Source: Nematopogon swammerdamellus (Eukaryota; Arthropoda; Insecta; Lepidoptera; Adelidae). From it: DNA of 64,000 bases. Made by a program: the position numbers and the translations under genes. The notes beneath the pieces were generated by a model that saw only the letters and a program-made list of their open reading frames with translations, searched no databases and was not told where the DNA came from. Of this stretch, positions 1-10,895 are shown in pieces (position 1 is the stretch's first letter; each line of letters opens with the position of its first letter). Location of the stretch: the NCBI GenBank assembly GCA_946902875.1, contig OX336345.1, positions 7,781,395 through 7,845,394 on the forward strand, given 5' to 3'.

Positions 1-295
1 TCTTGGAATTGAATTGATATCGAAATTGCTTTGTGAAGTAATTTCATTGAAGTCTGCAGAAAGTGAAACGGCTGCCTACACGCGGTCTGTGACGACGTGT
101 GCCGCGACTCTCCGATCATTCGCTTTCAGAATTTACAATTTTCATTTCTTTTACTGGATGATGGCTTTCGAAGTACACATGGTATTGAATTCGCCTGATT
201 GTATTACAATTTAGAAAATCTTAAATTATCTCAAATGATCTAGTTTAACATCCCTCCATGCTGCGTTCCAAAATACAGAATATAATATATTAGAA
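1..295. other. No recognisable feature
   Basis: AT-rich sequence with short open frames only. I see no repeat, RNA or coding signature that I recognise. Confidence 0.4.
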
Positions 296-412
296 TATAA
301 ACTCTTTATTGCACACAATTGAAAGAAGAACAGTACATGACAAGAAACAAGAAATACAGGCGGACTTATCACTGCTGGTGATTTCTTCCAGTCAACCTTT
401 TGGTGATGGGGA
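296..412 (-). mobile_element. LINE 3' end, family J (truncated)
   Basis: Read on the minus strand, this stretch ends in a short AT-rich tail after a GCAATAAAGAGTTT-type polyadenylation region. It carries GATAAGTCCGCCTGTA, which recurs at 7.4 and 20.7 kb as GGGATAAGTCCGCCTT. In the coding sense those bases read G-I-S-P-P, a common C-terminal motif of lepidopteran non-LTR retrotransposons. Only the last codons and the 3' UTR remain. The assignment to a non-LTR element is fairly safe; the clade is not. Confidence 0.6.
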
Positions 413-572
413 ATAAAATATATACAGCAATAAAACTAAACGTGAAAGCTTTATAAACAGTGCCTAAAATTTTAATAACCAAAACCCTAGGGCTGTCATT
501 GTAATGTGTCAAGAAAATTTTTGTAGAGAAACATAAGAAACTCTGATCTATTTTAACATCAGATCATACATA

Positions 573-884
573 ATGAACGTACATAAAGCTAATACGTCCG
601 CTCGTCTTCGATGTTCGTACGGCATACGACCTGTTCGTACGCTGCACTCGTTTGTTTCCGTGCCAGTTCATTGCCGTACACTACGAGAGTATACTCCCAA
701 AGACGGATCAATACCGGCATTTGTCCGCTTTATCGCAGCGTCGCGGCATTGGGCGGTAGAGATCTCGCTTCTGCGATCTTCGAACGAGTATTTCTCGGAG
801 TATAAATATTGCTTTGTCTGCTGTATCGGTAGAGGCGGGAACACGACTTTCGTCTATGATGAGTTAAAACGCAGCACTTTCTAG
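573..884 (+). promoter_or_regulatory. GC-richer island with TATA-box candidate
   Basis: This roughly 300-bp island is clearly richer in G+C than its AT-rich flanks. It has a perfect TATAAATA at 801-808. A 103-residue open frame covers the same bases, but its composition (many Arg, Ser and Cys) does not suggest a known protein. No arthropod initiator (TCAGT) lies about 30 bases downstream, so promoter function is a guess. It could equally be a worn LTR or an old exon. Confidence 0.2.
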
Positions 885-2694
885 TACAATACTTAGTGAC
901 TTAGACATTTTGATTTACAAAATATTATAAAAAAAAACATTATCTATTCGAATGTGTGTGTTTTTTTAATTGAATGTATTTGTGTGCATGTACTGTATTG
1001 TATTGTGTTATTTGCATAGTTTAAACGTCTTATTTTATATTATTTCTTTATTTAATTCTTTGAAAACACTTTAGGAATTGTGAAGTAAGAATTTAATTAA
1101 TAATCTAAACTAAAAAGAAAACAGATTTAAAATTACTAATTTTGGTCGAACTGGTCCACAAGTATTTATAATAGTTGTTTAGGTGAAAAAGTAGTAAGTC
1201 TATCTATAGGTAAAATCGATGTAGCAACAGATCGAGCAAAGGTGTCAGTCACTTAGTTTTATGAAGTTGAGGACGGCGGTAAGCAATAATGTCTTCACAT
1301 CCTCACTACCCACAGGACGAGTGGATATACTATTGTGAGCTCCATCAACTTACCAGAGCATTGTGTAATTAAAGCCTTCCACGCTGTAGAAAAATGATAG
1401 CGGATCACTTACCGATCACGACCAGGAAAGATAAACTCAAACAGCACAAAGGCTTTAATCAAACAGAGCAAGGTAGTTAGGTATATAGAATAGAGGAAAT
1501 AACAATAAATAATTACGTCAAACTTACGTAACACAAACGTGAAGCGAAATAACGGAGAAAGTTGACCGTCATAAACTGACAGAGAGAGATCACGAATGAA
1601 ATATCACACCGAAGCATCTCCTTCTCTTATTCACTTACAACAGACAAAATGACAAACAAAACCTTCAGTTTCACGACTTTTGAGAAGAAAGTGCTCGAGC
1701 AAACTGCTAACAAAGAAAAATAAACAATCGCACAAAACTGTGACTTAACTGTGAACGTTATTTCGTTGTGTTCCATAACAGTTATCTATTGTGTTAATTT
1801 AAATAACTATTCTTTGTAGAGCATGAATAAGTTTGCCGTATTAAGGTAACTTATGCCTGCGAAGTTAATGTATTGTAAAATATGCTGCGTCAATCCCTTT
1901 TCAACACAATTAGTCTTCTTCTTTAGACTTGTCACTCCGCATCTCAGGCAAATTTTTAATATTTAATATTTTATTAATAAAAGATAAAAATTCGTAAGAC
2001 CTTTGAATTTTAATTCTTTCAAATAAAGAAATGTATGAATTATATTATATGTCGAAAAACATACGTCACCCTATATCAAAATTTAAAAAGTACTTTAAAG
2101 TAGAACAGCTTAAAGTGAAAAAAAGCTAGGACGCAAAACAAGCTTTCGAATTAAAGTAAATTATCCAGTTAAGACAGAAAATCACAAATGCCTCCAGACT
2201 TTACCAATCTCATCCCAGGTTCGTCCATAATAATATTCTTAAGTTGACGTCGAGAAGGCCCCAAAATATTAATTATTATTTCATTAAAATATTTACATAA
2301 ATATATGTATTATATAAAGAGACTGAATATACCTCCAGTTTTACGTGTATCTGTTTTACCTTCAAAACCTCTGACGACTTAATCTCAGCAAACATAATTA
2401 ACCCACATTACCTTTTACAGCAGATCTTTTCCGCGCTCGATTAAGCCCTAAAACCTTCACGCGTTTCATACAAGGCTTATAGCTGTCATCTAGACTGTAA
2501 TAAATGAGGCTAGGAATTAATATGTTGACAGTATTCATCAAAATAACAGGCGCCTAACGTTAACAACTAGTTGTAAAAGAGGATAATGCTGGGCGTGAAG
2601 CGGGCCCACAGTTCCTTAAATGTGATTTGATAAAACTGCGATTAAACGAACCTACGTGGACCTCTATAAAATATAATTAATAAAAAAACGTCAT
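885..2694. other. AT-rich sequence without recognised genes
   Basis: About 1.8 kb of mostly AT-rich DNA. No long open frame, tandem repeat or known dispersed repeat stands out. A good minus-strand splice-donor match (GTAAGTGA) lies near 1405-1412, but no convincing exon accompanies it. Confidence 0.4.
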
Positions 2695-3155
2695 GTACGA
2701 GTCGGCCTCGCACAACGAGGGTTCTGTACCACACAATTATTTGTGTTTATGTGTTTACCAAAATAATTGTGTTTTCGAAAATAACGAAACGCCTAAATAA
2801 AAACTGCAGCAATGGTTTCACTATCAGGCAAACCATTATTTTTTCCACATTTCTAGCTATATCGATAAGACAACTGAACTTAAAGTTGTAAAAAAAAATT
2901 ATAATCCTTACAAATTAGCTCTTTCAAATGATAACACCCGATATGTTAATAAAAACGTTTTTATTTGAATATTTATTTATTTATGCGTAACTGACCCCCT
3001 ATATTAATCTAAAATAAATGTTTATCTAGTTATTCATTTTCAAGTTTCTACGTTACTTAGTTTTCGAGAAAGACTTATGTGACAGACGGACGGACACGGG
3101 AGTGATCTTATAAGAGTTCCGTTTTTACCTTTTAAGGTGCGGAACCCTAAAAAGA
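2695..3155 (+). repeat. Dispersed repeat E, copy 1
   Basis: It starts with CGAGTCGGCCTCGCACAACG and GGGTTCTGTACCACACAA. It ends with GACAGACGGACGGACACGGG and a phrase reading TTATAAGAGTTCCG. The same order of blocks recurs at 60235-60600, including CTTTCAAATGATA in the middle. This pattern is very common in lepidopteran DNA. I see no coding capacity and no terminal inverted repeats, so the class is left open. Confidence 0.6.
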
Positions 3156-5055
3156 TATTTAATATATACTTGATTTAAGAGAAATCTCCAAGTTCAAAAT
3201 ATTTTATATTACATTTACGAAAATGTAAAATGTTATGGTGTTTTACGAATGTTCAAAACGTCGACAAACACAGAAGCTTTAACGAAATTGACATTTCTAA
3301 TTAGGAATACTTGTGCAAGAATTCTAAAGAGGTTCTTTTATTTAAATGGAAAGCATATGGCCAAGGTGACTATCAACTTTGCGTCTTTCCTTGACCGTCA
3401 GTTAGGGCTAGAGCGTTTTCTCAAACAAATTACAAGAACATGGAAGTCAAATGTAAGAACATTCTCAAAGTACTAAGTGCACTGGAGCGTCCACACGCAC
3501 GCACTTACACCCGAAGTGTGTCCGTAAGTGTGTTTGTCATCTCAGAAGACAAACATAAGGAAAACAACAGTTATACGTTGCGGTGACGATTATACAAAAT
3601 GTGTTTGAAGTGCGACAATGCAAACCTCTTTAACTGCGCTCTTTCGAGAGGTTTTTGAAAAGCCGAGACATCGCATCTGGACAGCGGGTTTAAAAGTGCG
3701 GTTGAAGAAGTGACGATGTGAAATCTAGATTTGGAACACGACAGAAAGCGTCACACTGCAAGCCGCTCCAGGCGATTATAAAAGCGCAGATGTATTTGTA
3801 GAAAACTGAATCGTTGTCACCCGGTAGCTAAAGCACATTGGGAGCGCCTCACAAGATAAACACAACACAATTTCAACCAAACTCCTCTGAATCAACATCG
3901 AGTGAGTTTTAATTTTAAAACTTCTCCGCCGATATTTACTCAGAAAACAATCTTCAAAGCTCACCATATTGCTAAATTAAATTTCCGAGGAGAAATAGAG
4001 TCCGCGCAACATTGTTTACGGGTCGCAGACAGCTACAATAACAACCCTAATGTCAATAGTTAATCCTTTTCGTCATCCCGTGACGATTGTCAAAGACTCT
4101 AATTGTCTGCGAGGGCTTTCGTTTTGGGTCTCGTAAATCACGCTTCTTTGTGCGAGTATTGAGCAAAATAAACATCGTAAATTCTTGTCCGAGTGTCTTT
4201 TATTTCATCAGATGCCACACAAATAGATGAAGAGAGGCATTGTCGGGAGACAAGGGCGTTTTATCAACGGTTTTGTTCGCTAATGGAATTTCAGCAACGC
4301 AACGTGGTCATATTATTTTCTCAGTGAATTTTTTTCGGGAACAATTTGTTGAGCTTCGTAGACGATCGTACCGGTTAGTTCAACGAATACAGATATGACG
4401 TTAAAAAGCTTCACCCACAAAATGTGGTAGCTATTTGAAAATAACTAAAATGATGTAGATACCGTACAAATCATTCCCATTGTCGACAGATTCGATAGAG
4501 ATAAGAATAACAAAGTTTAAAATATTCATTGTAATATGTTTTGTAACGCAATGAAATAGAGTTTAATTCTTTTTGGCTTTCGCGATAGCTATAAACGCCA
4601 GAATATCTCCATAGGCTTCTGTAGCACCTACTAAATGTTTCAACACTAGGTTTAGGGGAGGCGACCTTCCACAACCGCTGGATTTAATATCAGACGGAGC
4701 AATAACAAACGACAGGCGTTTTAACACTTCCACACGTTTGAGGACTAAAATAAGTTTATTAGTGGGGGTCGGCTCCCGTATCCAACTCTGAGAAGGGAAA
4801 TTAACTTGTCACCAGTTTTTTTTATTCGTTTCTTAATTAAACTCCACATGTGCACATCGCTGCATTGTAACAAATTTGTTAAGTTAGTTTAATGTCGTTT
4901 TGAAAGTTGCTTACTGTCTGAATAAGACCCGCTACGATATTTGAAGTAAACCATACGAACGAATCCATATTACTAGCAATATTTTTATCCGATTCATCTT
5001 CATTGATGTGGTATTCCTAATAAATAAAGTGAAGTTTCTACGGGCTACCGGCAGT
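3156..5055. other. No recognised feature
   Basis: Nearly 1.9 kb of AT-rich sequence. Open frames of 63-75 residues at 3249-3476, 3776-3967 and 4471-4674 have no family signature and read like chance frames. Confidence 0.4.
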
Positions 5056-5468
5056 ACTAGCTTTTGCCAACGGTTTCGCTTCGCGTGACTTTTTGCTCGC
5101 AGCTCAGGCCGCCGATGACGTAGCGTTACGATTTATAGCCTAAACTATCTTAAGAAGTGACAGAATGTAACAGTGAAAACCGACTTAAATAAATTTTGTC
5201 GTTCTTGAGTTATAAGGATATAAATATATTGACGTACCTACTATACACGGCCGCAGACATTTTATATTTATTAGGATTCTGTCGTGTAAGTCAATATGTG
5301 AATATCTTTATAACTCGAGAACCACTTAATCGATTTCCATACGGTTTTCACTGTTTTCAAGGTTTTCACTCCTCAAGATGGTTTTAGGCTATAAATCATA
5401 ACGCTACGTAAACGGCGGCCTGAGCTGTAAGCAAAAGTCACGCGAAGCGATGCCGCCGACAAAAGCTA
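5056..5468. repeat. Inverted-repeat (fold-back) element
   Basis: Two arms of about 180-190 bases face each other around a ~45-base spacer: 5058-5236 and about 5285-5468. Both arms carry CTTCGCGTGACTTT, AGCTCAGGCCGCCG, CGTAGCGTTA and TTATAGCCTAAA in matching order. The arms differ by scattered substitutions, so the structure is not very young. A single arm of the same family lies at 37796-37959. The element has no coding potential and could be a MITE or two copies inserted head to head. Confidence 0.7.
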
Positions 5469-5582
5469 TTATACGAATAAATCTTCGTATCTAGGGTCCT
5501 TTTGGAAGAATGGCGATTAGTTATATTCACAGAGCAGCGATCGGCGGCAGTCTTCCTACAGCCGGATTGAATACAGCAGACA

Positions 5583-5922
5583 ATCGATAGCTCAGTGGTG
5601 CATACAGTCGACTGTTGCTATTGATTGTTAAGCAACGCTGGGCGCGGTTAGTACTTGGATGGGTGACCGATCGATCGTTGGAGGCTGACCGTGGTTCGGA
5701 TTTCACGTAAAACTGTAGTTCCCTTTCCTTCCTACCTTACTCGGTGGTAGGGTTCACCCGCCCGGGTTGGTACCACCGCACTGAATGAAACGGCTATGTA
5801 ATTAGTTTGTGTTTTCCGTCCAGGTCAGGGTAGCCGGCACGATCGAAGGGAAGCACTGACATGGCACCTAGTTCACCCGGTGTAGGTGATGTAGCCAACC
5901 GTGTAAGTTTCCATAAAAAAAA
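5583..5922 (+). mobile_element. SINE-A (5S/tRNA-like head), copy 1
   Basis: The head has a tRNA-like A box (ATAGCTCAGTGGT). It is followed by TTAAGCAACGCTGGGCGCGG and AGTACTTGGATGGGTGACC, which closely match the internal A/IE/C promoter part of insect 5S rRNA. A tRNA-like B box (GGTTCGGATT) follows near 5695-5704. The body carries the shared core (TAGGGTTCACCC, GGTTGGTACCACC, ACTGAATGAAAC) and ends with GTTTCCAT plus an A-run. Compared with copy 2 this copy lacks the TTATGGGCTGACATC stretch of the tail. Noncoding; Pol III transcription is inferred from the promoter boxes. Confidence 0.85.
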
Positions 5923-6404
5923 GCTCAATGTGACTTCCAAGGCGACGAAATATTATTGATCAGTGATGAATTTGACAGCACGGGCAGAAATTCTCCGTAG
6001 GTACAATCTGTTATGAAGTAAATAAAAAGAGTAAACTTGAAATCGTTTCGATTATCTCACATTCCAGACACAATGAACAGGGGGACTTCTGTGAGTTGGA
6101 AGCACAAATTTCGGCCGCTGTTATTTTTCTAAAGGCCCATATTTATTCGGTAAACACGCGTGCCAACCCACGCGCCCACCGCGCGGCGATCGCTCAGCTT
6201 TCATTAAGACCAGACATAATAAATCCTGTGTTTTCTTTACAAGCTCTCTCATATTGTGTAGGTTTCGTGTACAAACAGTATCGAGGCACGCTTCAATAGT
6301 CGCGCGATGAGATGTGCTACATTACATACAAACAGTTCTTGGTTTACATTTTTGAATGTTCACTTACATACAACGTTCGTCGTACAATGGTATACTTACA
6401 TAAT
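5923..6404. other. No recognised feature
   Basis: Mixed-composition sequence of about 480 bases between two SINE insertions. The 67-residue open frame at 6096-6299 has no recognisable motif. Confidence 0.35.
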
Positions 6405-6462
6405 TTTCTTGGTGACTTTTAGGCTTCCTGTCCGAGGGCTGTATCTTTAAACCGTAATAGGT

Positions 6463-6590
6463 ACCTTGTACCGTGTAGGTATAACTTGTACCGTGTGGGG
6501 TCGGTACTTAAAAAGAATAGCCCCACTGCATCTCTCCCCGTCGCATGTCGTAAAAGTCGACTAAGGGATAAGAAAATTCGTCAGCCTCGG
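6463..6590 (+). mobile_element. SINE head type C, copy 1, upstream of SINE-A
   Basis: It contains GTACCGTGTGGGG, AAGAATAGCCCCACTGCATC and GTCGACTAAGGGATAAG, the hallmarks of head C seen at 22.0, 26.6, 37.8, 54.4 and 56.0 kb. It lies immediately before the 5S/tRNA-like head of SINE-A copy 2, and the unit as a whole sits inside repeat G. Part of the segment (GTACCGTGT) is duplicated locally. Confidence 0.65.
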
Positions 6591-6969
6591 TAGCTCAGTG
6601 GCGCGGTTGGTTTGTCAACTGTTATTAAGCAACGCTGAGCGCGGTCAGTGTTTGGATGGGTGACCGCTCGACCGTTGGAGGCTGACCGTGGTTCGGATTC
6701 TACGTTAAACTGTAGGTCCCTTCCCTTCTTACCTTACTAGGTGGTAGGGTTTATCCCGGCCGGGTTGGTACCACCGCACTGAACGAAACGTCGGTCGAAA
6801 CGGCTATGTAAATAGTTCGTGTTTTCCGTCCAGTTTAGTGTAGCCGACATGAAATGAAGGAAAGCACTGACATGGCACCTAGTTCACCCTGTGTTATGGG
6901 CTGACATCACGGATGTTGTAGGTGATGTAGCCAACCGTGTCAGTTTCCATAAAAAAAAAAAAAAAAAAA
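6591..6969 (+). mobile_element. SINE-A, copy 2 (best complete copy)
   Basis: It begins TCAGCCTCGGTAGCTCAGTG (tRNA-like A box). It continues with TTAAGCAACGCTGAGCGCGG and GTGTTTGGATGGGTGACCGC (5S-like), then GGTTCGGATTC (B box). The body runs through ACTGTAGGTCCCTTCCCTTC, ACTAGGTGGTAGGG, GGTTGGTACCACCGCACTGA, ACGGCTATGTAAATAGTTCG and ATGGCACCTAGTTCACCC. It ends CAGTTTCCAT plus about 20 A. The long A-tail suggests a fairly recent insertion. Total about 380 bases, noncoding. Confidence 0.88.
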
Positions 6970-7384
6970 GGTAGCCCGTTGAAATTTTAACAGAATATAT
7001 GTGTTATTATGGCCGATACAAGTAAAACATTCACGGGGGTTCCCATAGAAGAAACTAAAAAGTTTATGCGCGCCATCTACCGAAAAGAGTATGAAGCATT
7101 TTAAGTAATCATGAAATTTAACTAATACGAAGCATTTCATAAACAAGCCATAGATGGGTTGAGTGGCGCTGACCATGACATGGCGATACGGAACCCTCGG
7201 TGCGCGAGTTCGACTCGCACTTGGCCGGTTTTTTGCAATAATTAATCTGGCCCTCATATATTATAATAATTAGTATGTTATATTTATATTATAATATCCT
7301 ATTTTACTTTCCCACACACACTCAAGTCTTTTGCTACTACATACCTACTTATATTTCACAACACACTACCCTCATACATCCAAT

Positions 7385-7500
7385 GAATGACTGGAAGAAA
7401 TACCTGCAAGGGATAAGTCCGCCTTTGCCCCTTATGTAAATGATATATCGACCTTATTTCTGTTAAATGTTTTGAAGCAATAAAGCTTTTCTATCTATCA
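7385..7500 (+). mobile_element. LINE 3' end, family J, copy 2
   Basis: The sequence reads GACTGGAAGAAATACCTGCA, then GGGATAAGTCCGCCTTTG. It ends TTTTGAAGCAATAAAGC followed by a short CTAT repeat. Just before the tail the translation is W-K-K-Y-L-Q-G-I-S-P-P, the last codons of a non-LTR retrotransposon. Only the extreme 3' end is present, as expected from 5' truncation during reverse transcription. Confidence 0.65.
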
Positions 7501-7838
7501 TATCAGATAAAAAAAACTCAAAACTTCTACGAAAACGCCGTCCTTACATCGGCGCGTGTGTTCCATTTCCAAAAAAAATATAATAATAATAGTATCCTGG
7601 TACAAAGAGATTTCTGTACCATCTCCTTCGTTTTGTACCTGAAGAATAGCAGTCGAGTCGCGCGAGTGAATTTTCTCCTACTTATTACAATAACAAGACT
7701 GCCCAGTAGTAACAAGCGGTCGCGTCGTCTCGAGAGTGCTTCGCTTCGGGCTACTAATGGTATGCCGGCTGTACTCGTATCTGGCTGTACGTACATGCCG
7801 CGCATGCTCAGTGTAGTGTCCAACTGTCCACATCAAAT

Positions 7839-7915
7839 CCGTAGCCTAGTGGTTAAAGTATACGGCTCTCTTGCGAGAAGTCGGTGGTTCAAAACGCGTG
7901 GTTTCAAAATCAAAG
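7839..7915 (+). mobile_element. tRNA-like SINE head fragment
   Basis: GTAGCCTAGTGGTTAAAG (A-box-like) and GGTTCAAAAC (B-box-like) are spaced as in a tRNA gene. The intervening bases do not fold into a canonical anticodon arm and no matching acceptor stem is visible. This is best read as a tRNA-derived SINE head, not a functional tRNA. It is followed closely by a LINE tail. The 340 bases upstream contain only unassigned frames. Confidence 0.45.
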
Positions 7916-7935
7916 AGTTTTATTATTTTCTAAAA

Positions 7936-8110
7936 ATCTACAAACCAAGTCTCGGGTCCTTCAAGAGAGTTGTGAATAGGCATTAGGCATCTGTCAGGCC
8001 GGCATGGCATTCGCAACCCCGCGTAAGACCGAATGTCCATGGGTGTCGTTAGACACCTTATAGGTGGCTCGGCGCCATATGTCACGCTTTCAATGAAAAA
8101 AAAAAACATT
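7936..8110 (+). mobile_element. LINE 3' end, family M, copy 1
   Basis: It contains GGGTCCTTCAAGAGAG (coding GSFKR), CTGTCAGGCCGGCATGGCAT, GAATGTCCATGGGTGTCGTT and AGACACCTTATAGGTGG, ending in an A-run. The same 3' end is found at 20.2, 21.4 and 29.1 kb. The 29-kb copy includes enough coding sequence to identify a non-LTR retrotransposon. This copy is 5'-truncated and has lost its coding frame. Confidence 0.7.
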
Positions 8111-8269
8111 ATCTAGTTCACAAATAGACATAAAGCTGGCTTAGAATGTTATGCAAGATATAGGTACATAAAAATATGCGGACACGTCATTACAGATTGC
8201 AACGGCGATTAGTCCCAATTTAATAAATAAATAAATAAAAACACGATATGTGTTATCCTTTGTTAGGCA

Positions 8270-8503
8270 AACATACAGTTTTTTTTAATTCGTTTTTTTA
8301 TTACTTTATTATCCTTAAATGTTATTCTGTATACATTTTTAAATTATTTTTACACGACGACGTGTCTTTTTATTGTCAAATTTTGTTTGTATTACTAAGT
8401 TTTAGTTTTAACGTGTAAGAAGTGATAATTCTAAGTTTTATGTTTATCAATTTTTAAGTTTTTATGTCAAGAATAAATATATTTCATTTCATATTTCATT
8501 TCA
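8270..8503 (+). mobile_element. Probable LINE 3' UTR with ATTTC-type tail
   Basis: AT-rich sequence ends AAGAATAAATATATTTCATT followed by imprecise TTTCA repeats. This is the same kind of 3' tail as the CR1-like LINE at 10.9-12.1 kb. No coding sequence is left. A similar ending without clear repeats is at 35.19 kb. Confidence 0.4.
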
Positions 8504-8778
8504 CCTGAAATACACAAAAGTAATGACAGTGAACAGGTCAATCTAAATTTTAAAAGCATCAGCCCACACAGAGAATACGTATTTTGATGGATAAGCTGAT
8601 AAGCGAGGCGTCCGTATGAGAACCGCTAAACTCATTAAGCCTCGCTTCTTAATTTCATGAACTCATCGAGCACTCCGATTCTAAAAACGCTAGGTCAGAA
8701 GGTAGCATTAACAGAAACTCAACGCCGAAACAATTCAAACAAATAGAACTGCTGTTGTCAGAAAGCATAAATAACTAG

Positions 8779-8900
8779 TCAGTCAGTGTATATGCGTCCA
8801 TTGCTGGACATACGCCTCTTGAATTTCCTCCAACCTTTAGCGGTACGGAACCACCGCTTTCCGCCGACGTACTTGATGTCGTCGTCCAAACCGCACCACC
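8779..8900 (-). mobile_element. RTE-like LINE 3' end, family K, copy 1
   Basis: Minus-strand reading gives a frame with GGKRWFRTA, then a tryptophan-rich segment and SSNGRIYTD. This is a frameshifted version of the family ending WRKIGEAYVQQWTHT. It closes with a short CTGA-type repeat (AGTCAGTCAG on the plus strand). Better copies lie at 49.4 and 58.1 kb. RTE-clade assignment rests on the conserved C-terminal words. Confidence 0.65.
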
Positions 8901-8914
8901 GGCCAATATAACAC

Positions 8915-9060
8915 ACATTCTGTGAAAATTTCAACCGGCTAGCTATTACGGTTTCAAAGATACAGCCATCGGCCGAACGGAGGGATGGACGGACGGACAG
9001 ACAGGTATACAGACGTTGTAAGATTAGTAATAGGCTTCCGTACGGGGTACGAAAGCCTAA
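8915..9060 (-). repeat. Dispersed repeat G, partial copy
   Basis: In the minus sense it has CGATGGCTGTATCTTTGAAA, CGTAATAGCTAGCCGGTTG and AAATTTTCACAGAATGTG, matching the start of repeat G at 57.8 kb, next to GGACGGACAGACAGG runs. Partial and diverged. Confidence 0.5.
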
Positions 9061-10117
9061 AATTTTAAAACAGCAATTTTTAGTCATCGCCAAAGTTTGT
9101 TCGCTAAATTTCTTCAGTTTGAGGCACAGAACAGAATCAGCCGCTAAAGCGGTCAATATTACTAATAATAAATGTGTAAGGGATGGTCGGTCATGGAGTA
9201 AGTTAATTTGTTTTATGAGATATTGCGTTTGTAGACTCTATGTATGATACTAAAACTAAATTGACGATTTTTAGAAATCTTTTCTGTATGATGTATGTAT
9301 GTTCCTCCATAACTCTTAAACCGATTATCCGAATTCGATGAAACTTTGTATAAGCACATATTTTAACTATGTGCGACACACATAGGCTAAATTAAACTCA
9401 GTTGCGGTTACACCAAGATGTGGCTCTCACTCATACAAACCGAATTGTTCCACGCGCCGAAATAAAGGTACAGTAGCGGACTTATTTACTTACTTCTTTT
9501 GAAATACGAATTTCACGCGAGCGAAGCCGAGGGCAAAAGCTACGTGACGTGCCTGACGAGTTGAAGCCGCTTCTATATTTTGTTAATCTTTCATGGACGG
9601 ATATTCCCACATAAATGAAGGTCAAAGGAGCACATTAATATCACGCGGCGGGAAAAGTGTGCCCTAAAAGTATACATACACACATGTTCACACAGGATAT
9701 TTTAGCGCTATTTTTACCCGACTGCGCGACGCAAAGGAGGGTAATGTGTTTATCAGCCTATGTATGTATGTATGTATGTTTGTTCCTTTGTGGCACACTA
9801 GAGACCAAACGCGTGGGCCGATTTTGATGATTCTTACGTCAATCGATTTGCCTTAATCTTGCGAGTGTCACTAAAGACATGACAGTAATCATAATTCAAT
9901 ATGGCGACAACTAGGTGCCATATTGTGAAAAAGAAAAAAATTAAAGTTGACTATCTATGTTAAGTGGGGTATCGTTGGATAGGTATTTGAAAATGATCTC
10001 TAGGTTTCTGTTATCATTTTTCATTTCGAATGACCATTTAGGATCTATAACGATTTAAAGTTGGTTAGCAGCCATTCTCACTCTTATAATAATAGAACTG
10101 TGATAAAGTTCTTATTA
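9061..10117. other. Diverged lepidopteran dispersed repeats, no gene
   Basis: Two noncoding repeat fragments are visible. At about 9270-9545, GTATGTTCCTCCATAACTC leads to TTCACGCGAGCGAAGCCG. At about 9719-9890, GACTGCGCGACGCAAAGGAG leads to a TATG microsatellite and GGCCGATTTTGATGA. Both word sets are common in moth genomes. The remainder is unassigned. Confidence 0.5.
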
Positions 10118-10895
10118 TACAGGATGCTCGGCATATCGGCCGACAAATTTTTTTTGTAGGTAAGTGGGGTCATTTGCAACGTTTTGACCTAACATACCTT
10201 TTGTCAGGTGCCACGTGGTATCGAGATACGATTTTTTTTTTCTTTATTTTTGAAACTTACCAAAATCCCAGCTTTAAACCCTTGTAACTTGTTTGTTCGT
10301 GTTTGTATCAGCACAAAATAAAATTTATTGAATTTTACTATGTATCCTTGTTTTAGTAAAAAAAATATTTGATGAAGTTAATACCATGAAAAGGACTTAT
10401 GACCTCCCAAAGTTCCGAGAACGAGTAAAAAGATGACAGAATCTTAATTTCTTAATTCATTAAAAAAAAAACAACACCAATTGAGAGCGTCGTTTTCTTT
10501 AAAAAGTTTGCTAGTTTACGCCCTTTCCAAAGGTATACCACATTTTATACAAATCATTCACTATGTGATCAAAATTAGAGTGCTCGCGCGACCGGTACAT
10601 GTTCTAAATTTGAAAATGCTCCGGAAAACGCTCTCAGTACGGGAAGCGACCACCGATAAGTAAGTGGTCCTGTTACAAAGTGCCCGTGTTGTCGTTCTAT
10701 TCTGGTCTATGTCCCTAATTTTGACCACATAGTGAATTATTTGTATGACATTTGGTATACCGTTGGAAAGGGCGTAAACTAGCGAACTTTTTAAAAGAAA
10801 ATGCTGTCAGTCTTTTTTTTAATGAATTAAGAAACTAAGATTCTGTCATATTTTTACTCGTTCTCGGGACTTTCGGAGGTCATAAGTCCTATTCA

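Larger units (their letters stand above)
6405..7230 (+). repeat. Dispersed repeat G, copy 1, split by a SINE
   Basis: The left piece ends with GGGCTGTATC and AAACCGTAATAGGTA. The right piece resumes at 6970 with GTAGCCCGTTGAAATTTT and continues to GGCGCTGACCATGACATGG, GGAACCCTCGG and CTCGCACTTGGCCGG. The intact order is seen at 57743-58045, where the two halves join directly, so the composite SINE at 6463-6969 was inserted later. The right part holds a 105-residue minus-strand open frame with no known motif. Confidence 0.7.

Noticed and set aside
573..884. 103-residue protein gene
   Set aside because: No domain, unusual composition, no splice or conservation evidence. Kept only as a GC-richer island with a TATA-like word.
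1395..1470. Small exon on the minus strand ending at GTAAGTGA
   Set aside because: The donor is good, but the upstream frame has a nearby stop and the acceptor is weak.
6591..6700. Functional 5S rRNA or tRNA gene
   Set aside because: Only promoter-like segments are present; the rest of 5S and the tRNA acceptor and anticodon arms are missing, and the block is repeated as a SINE.
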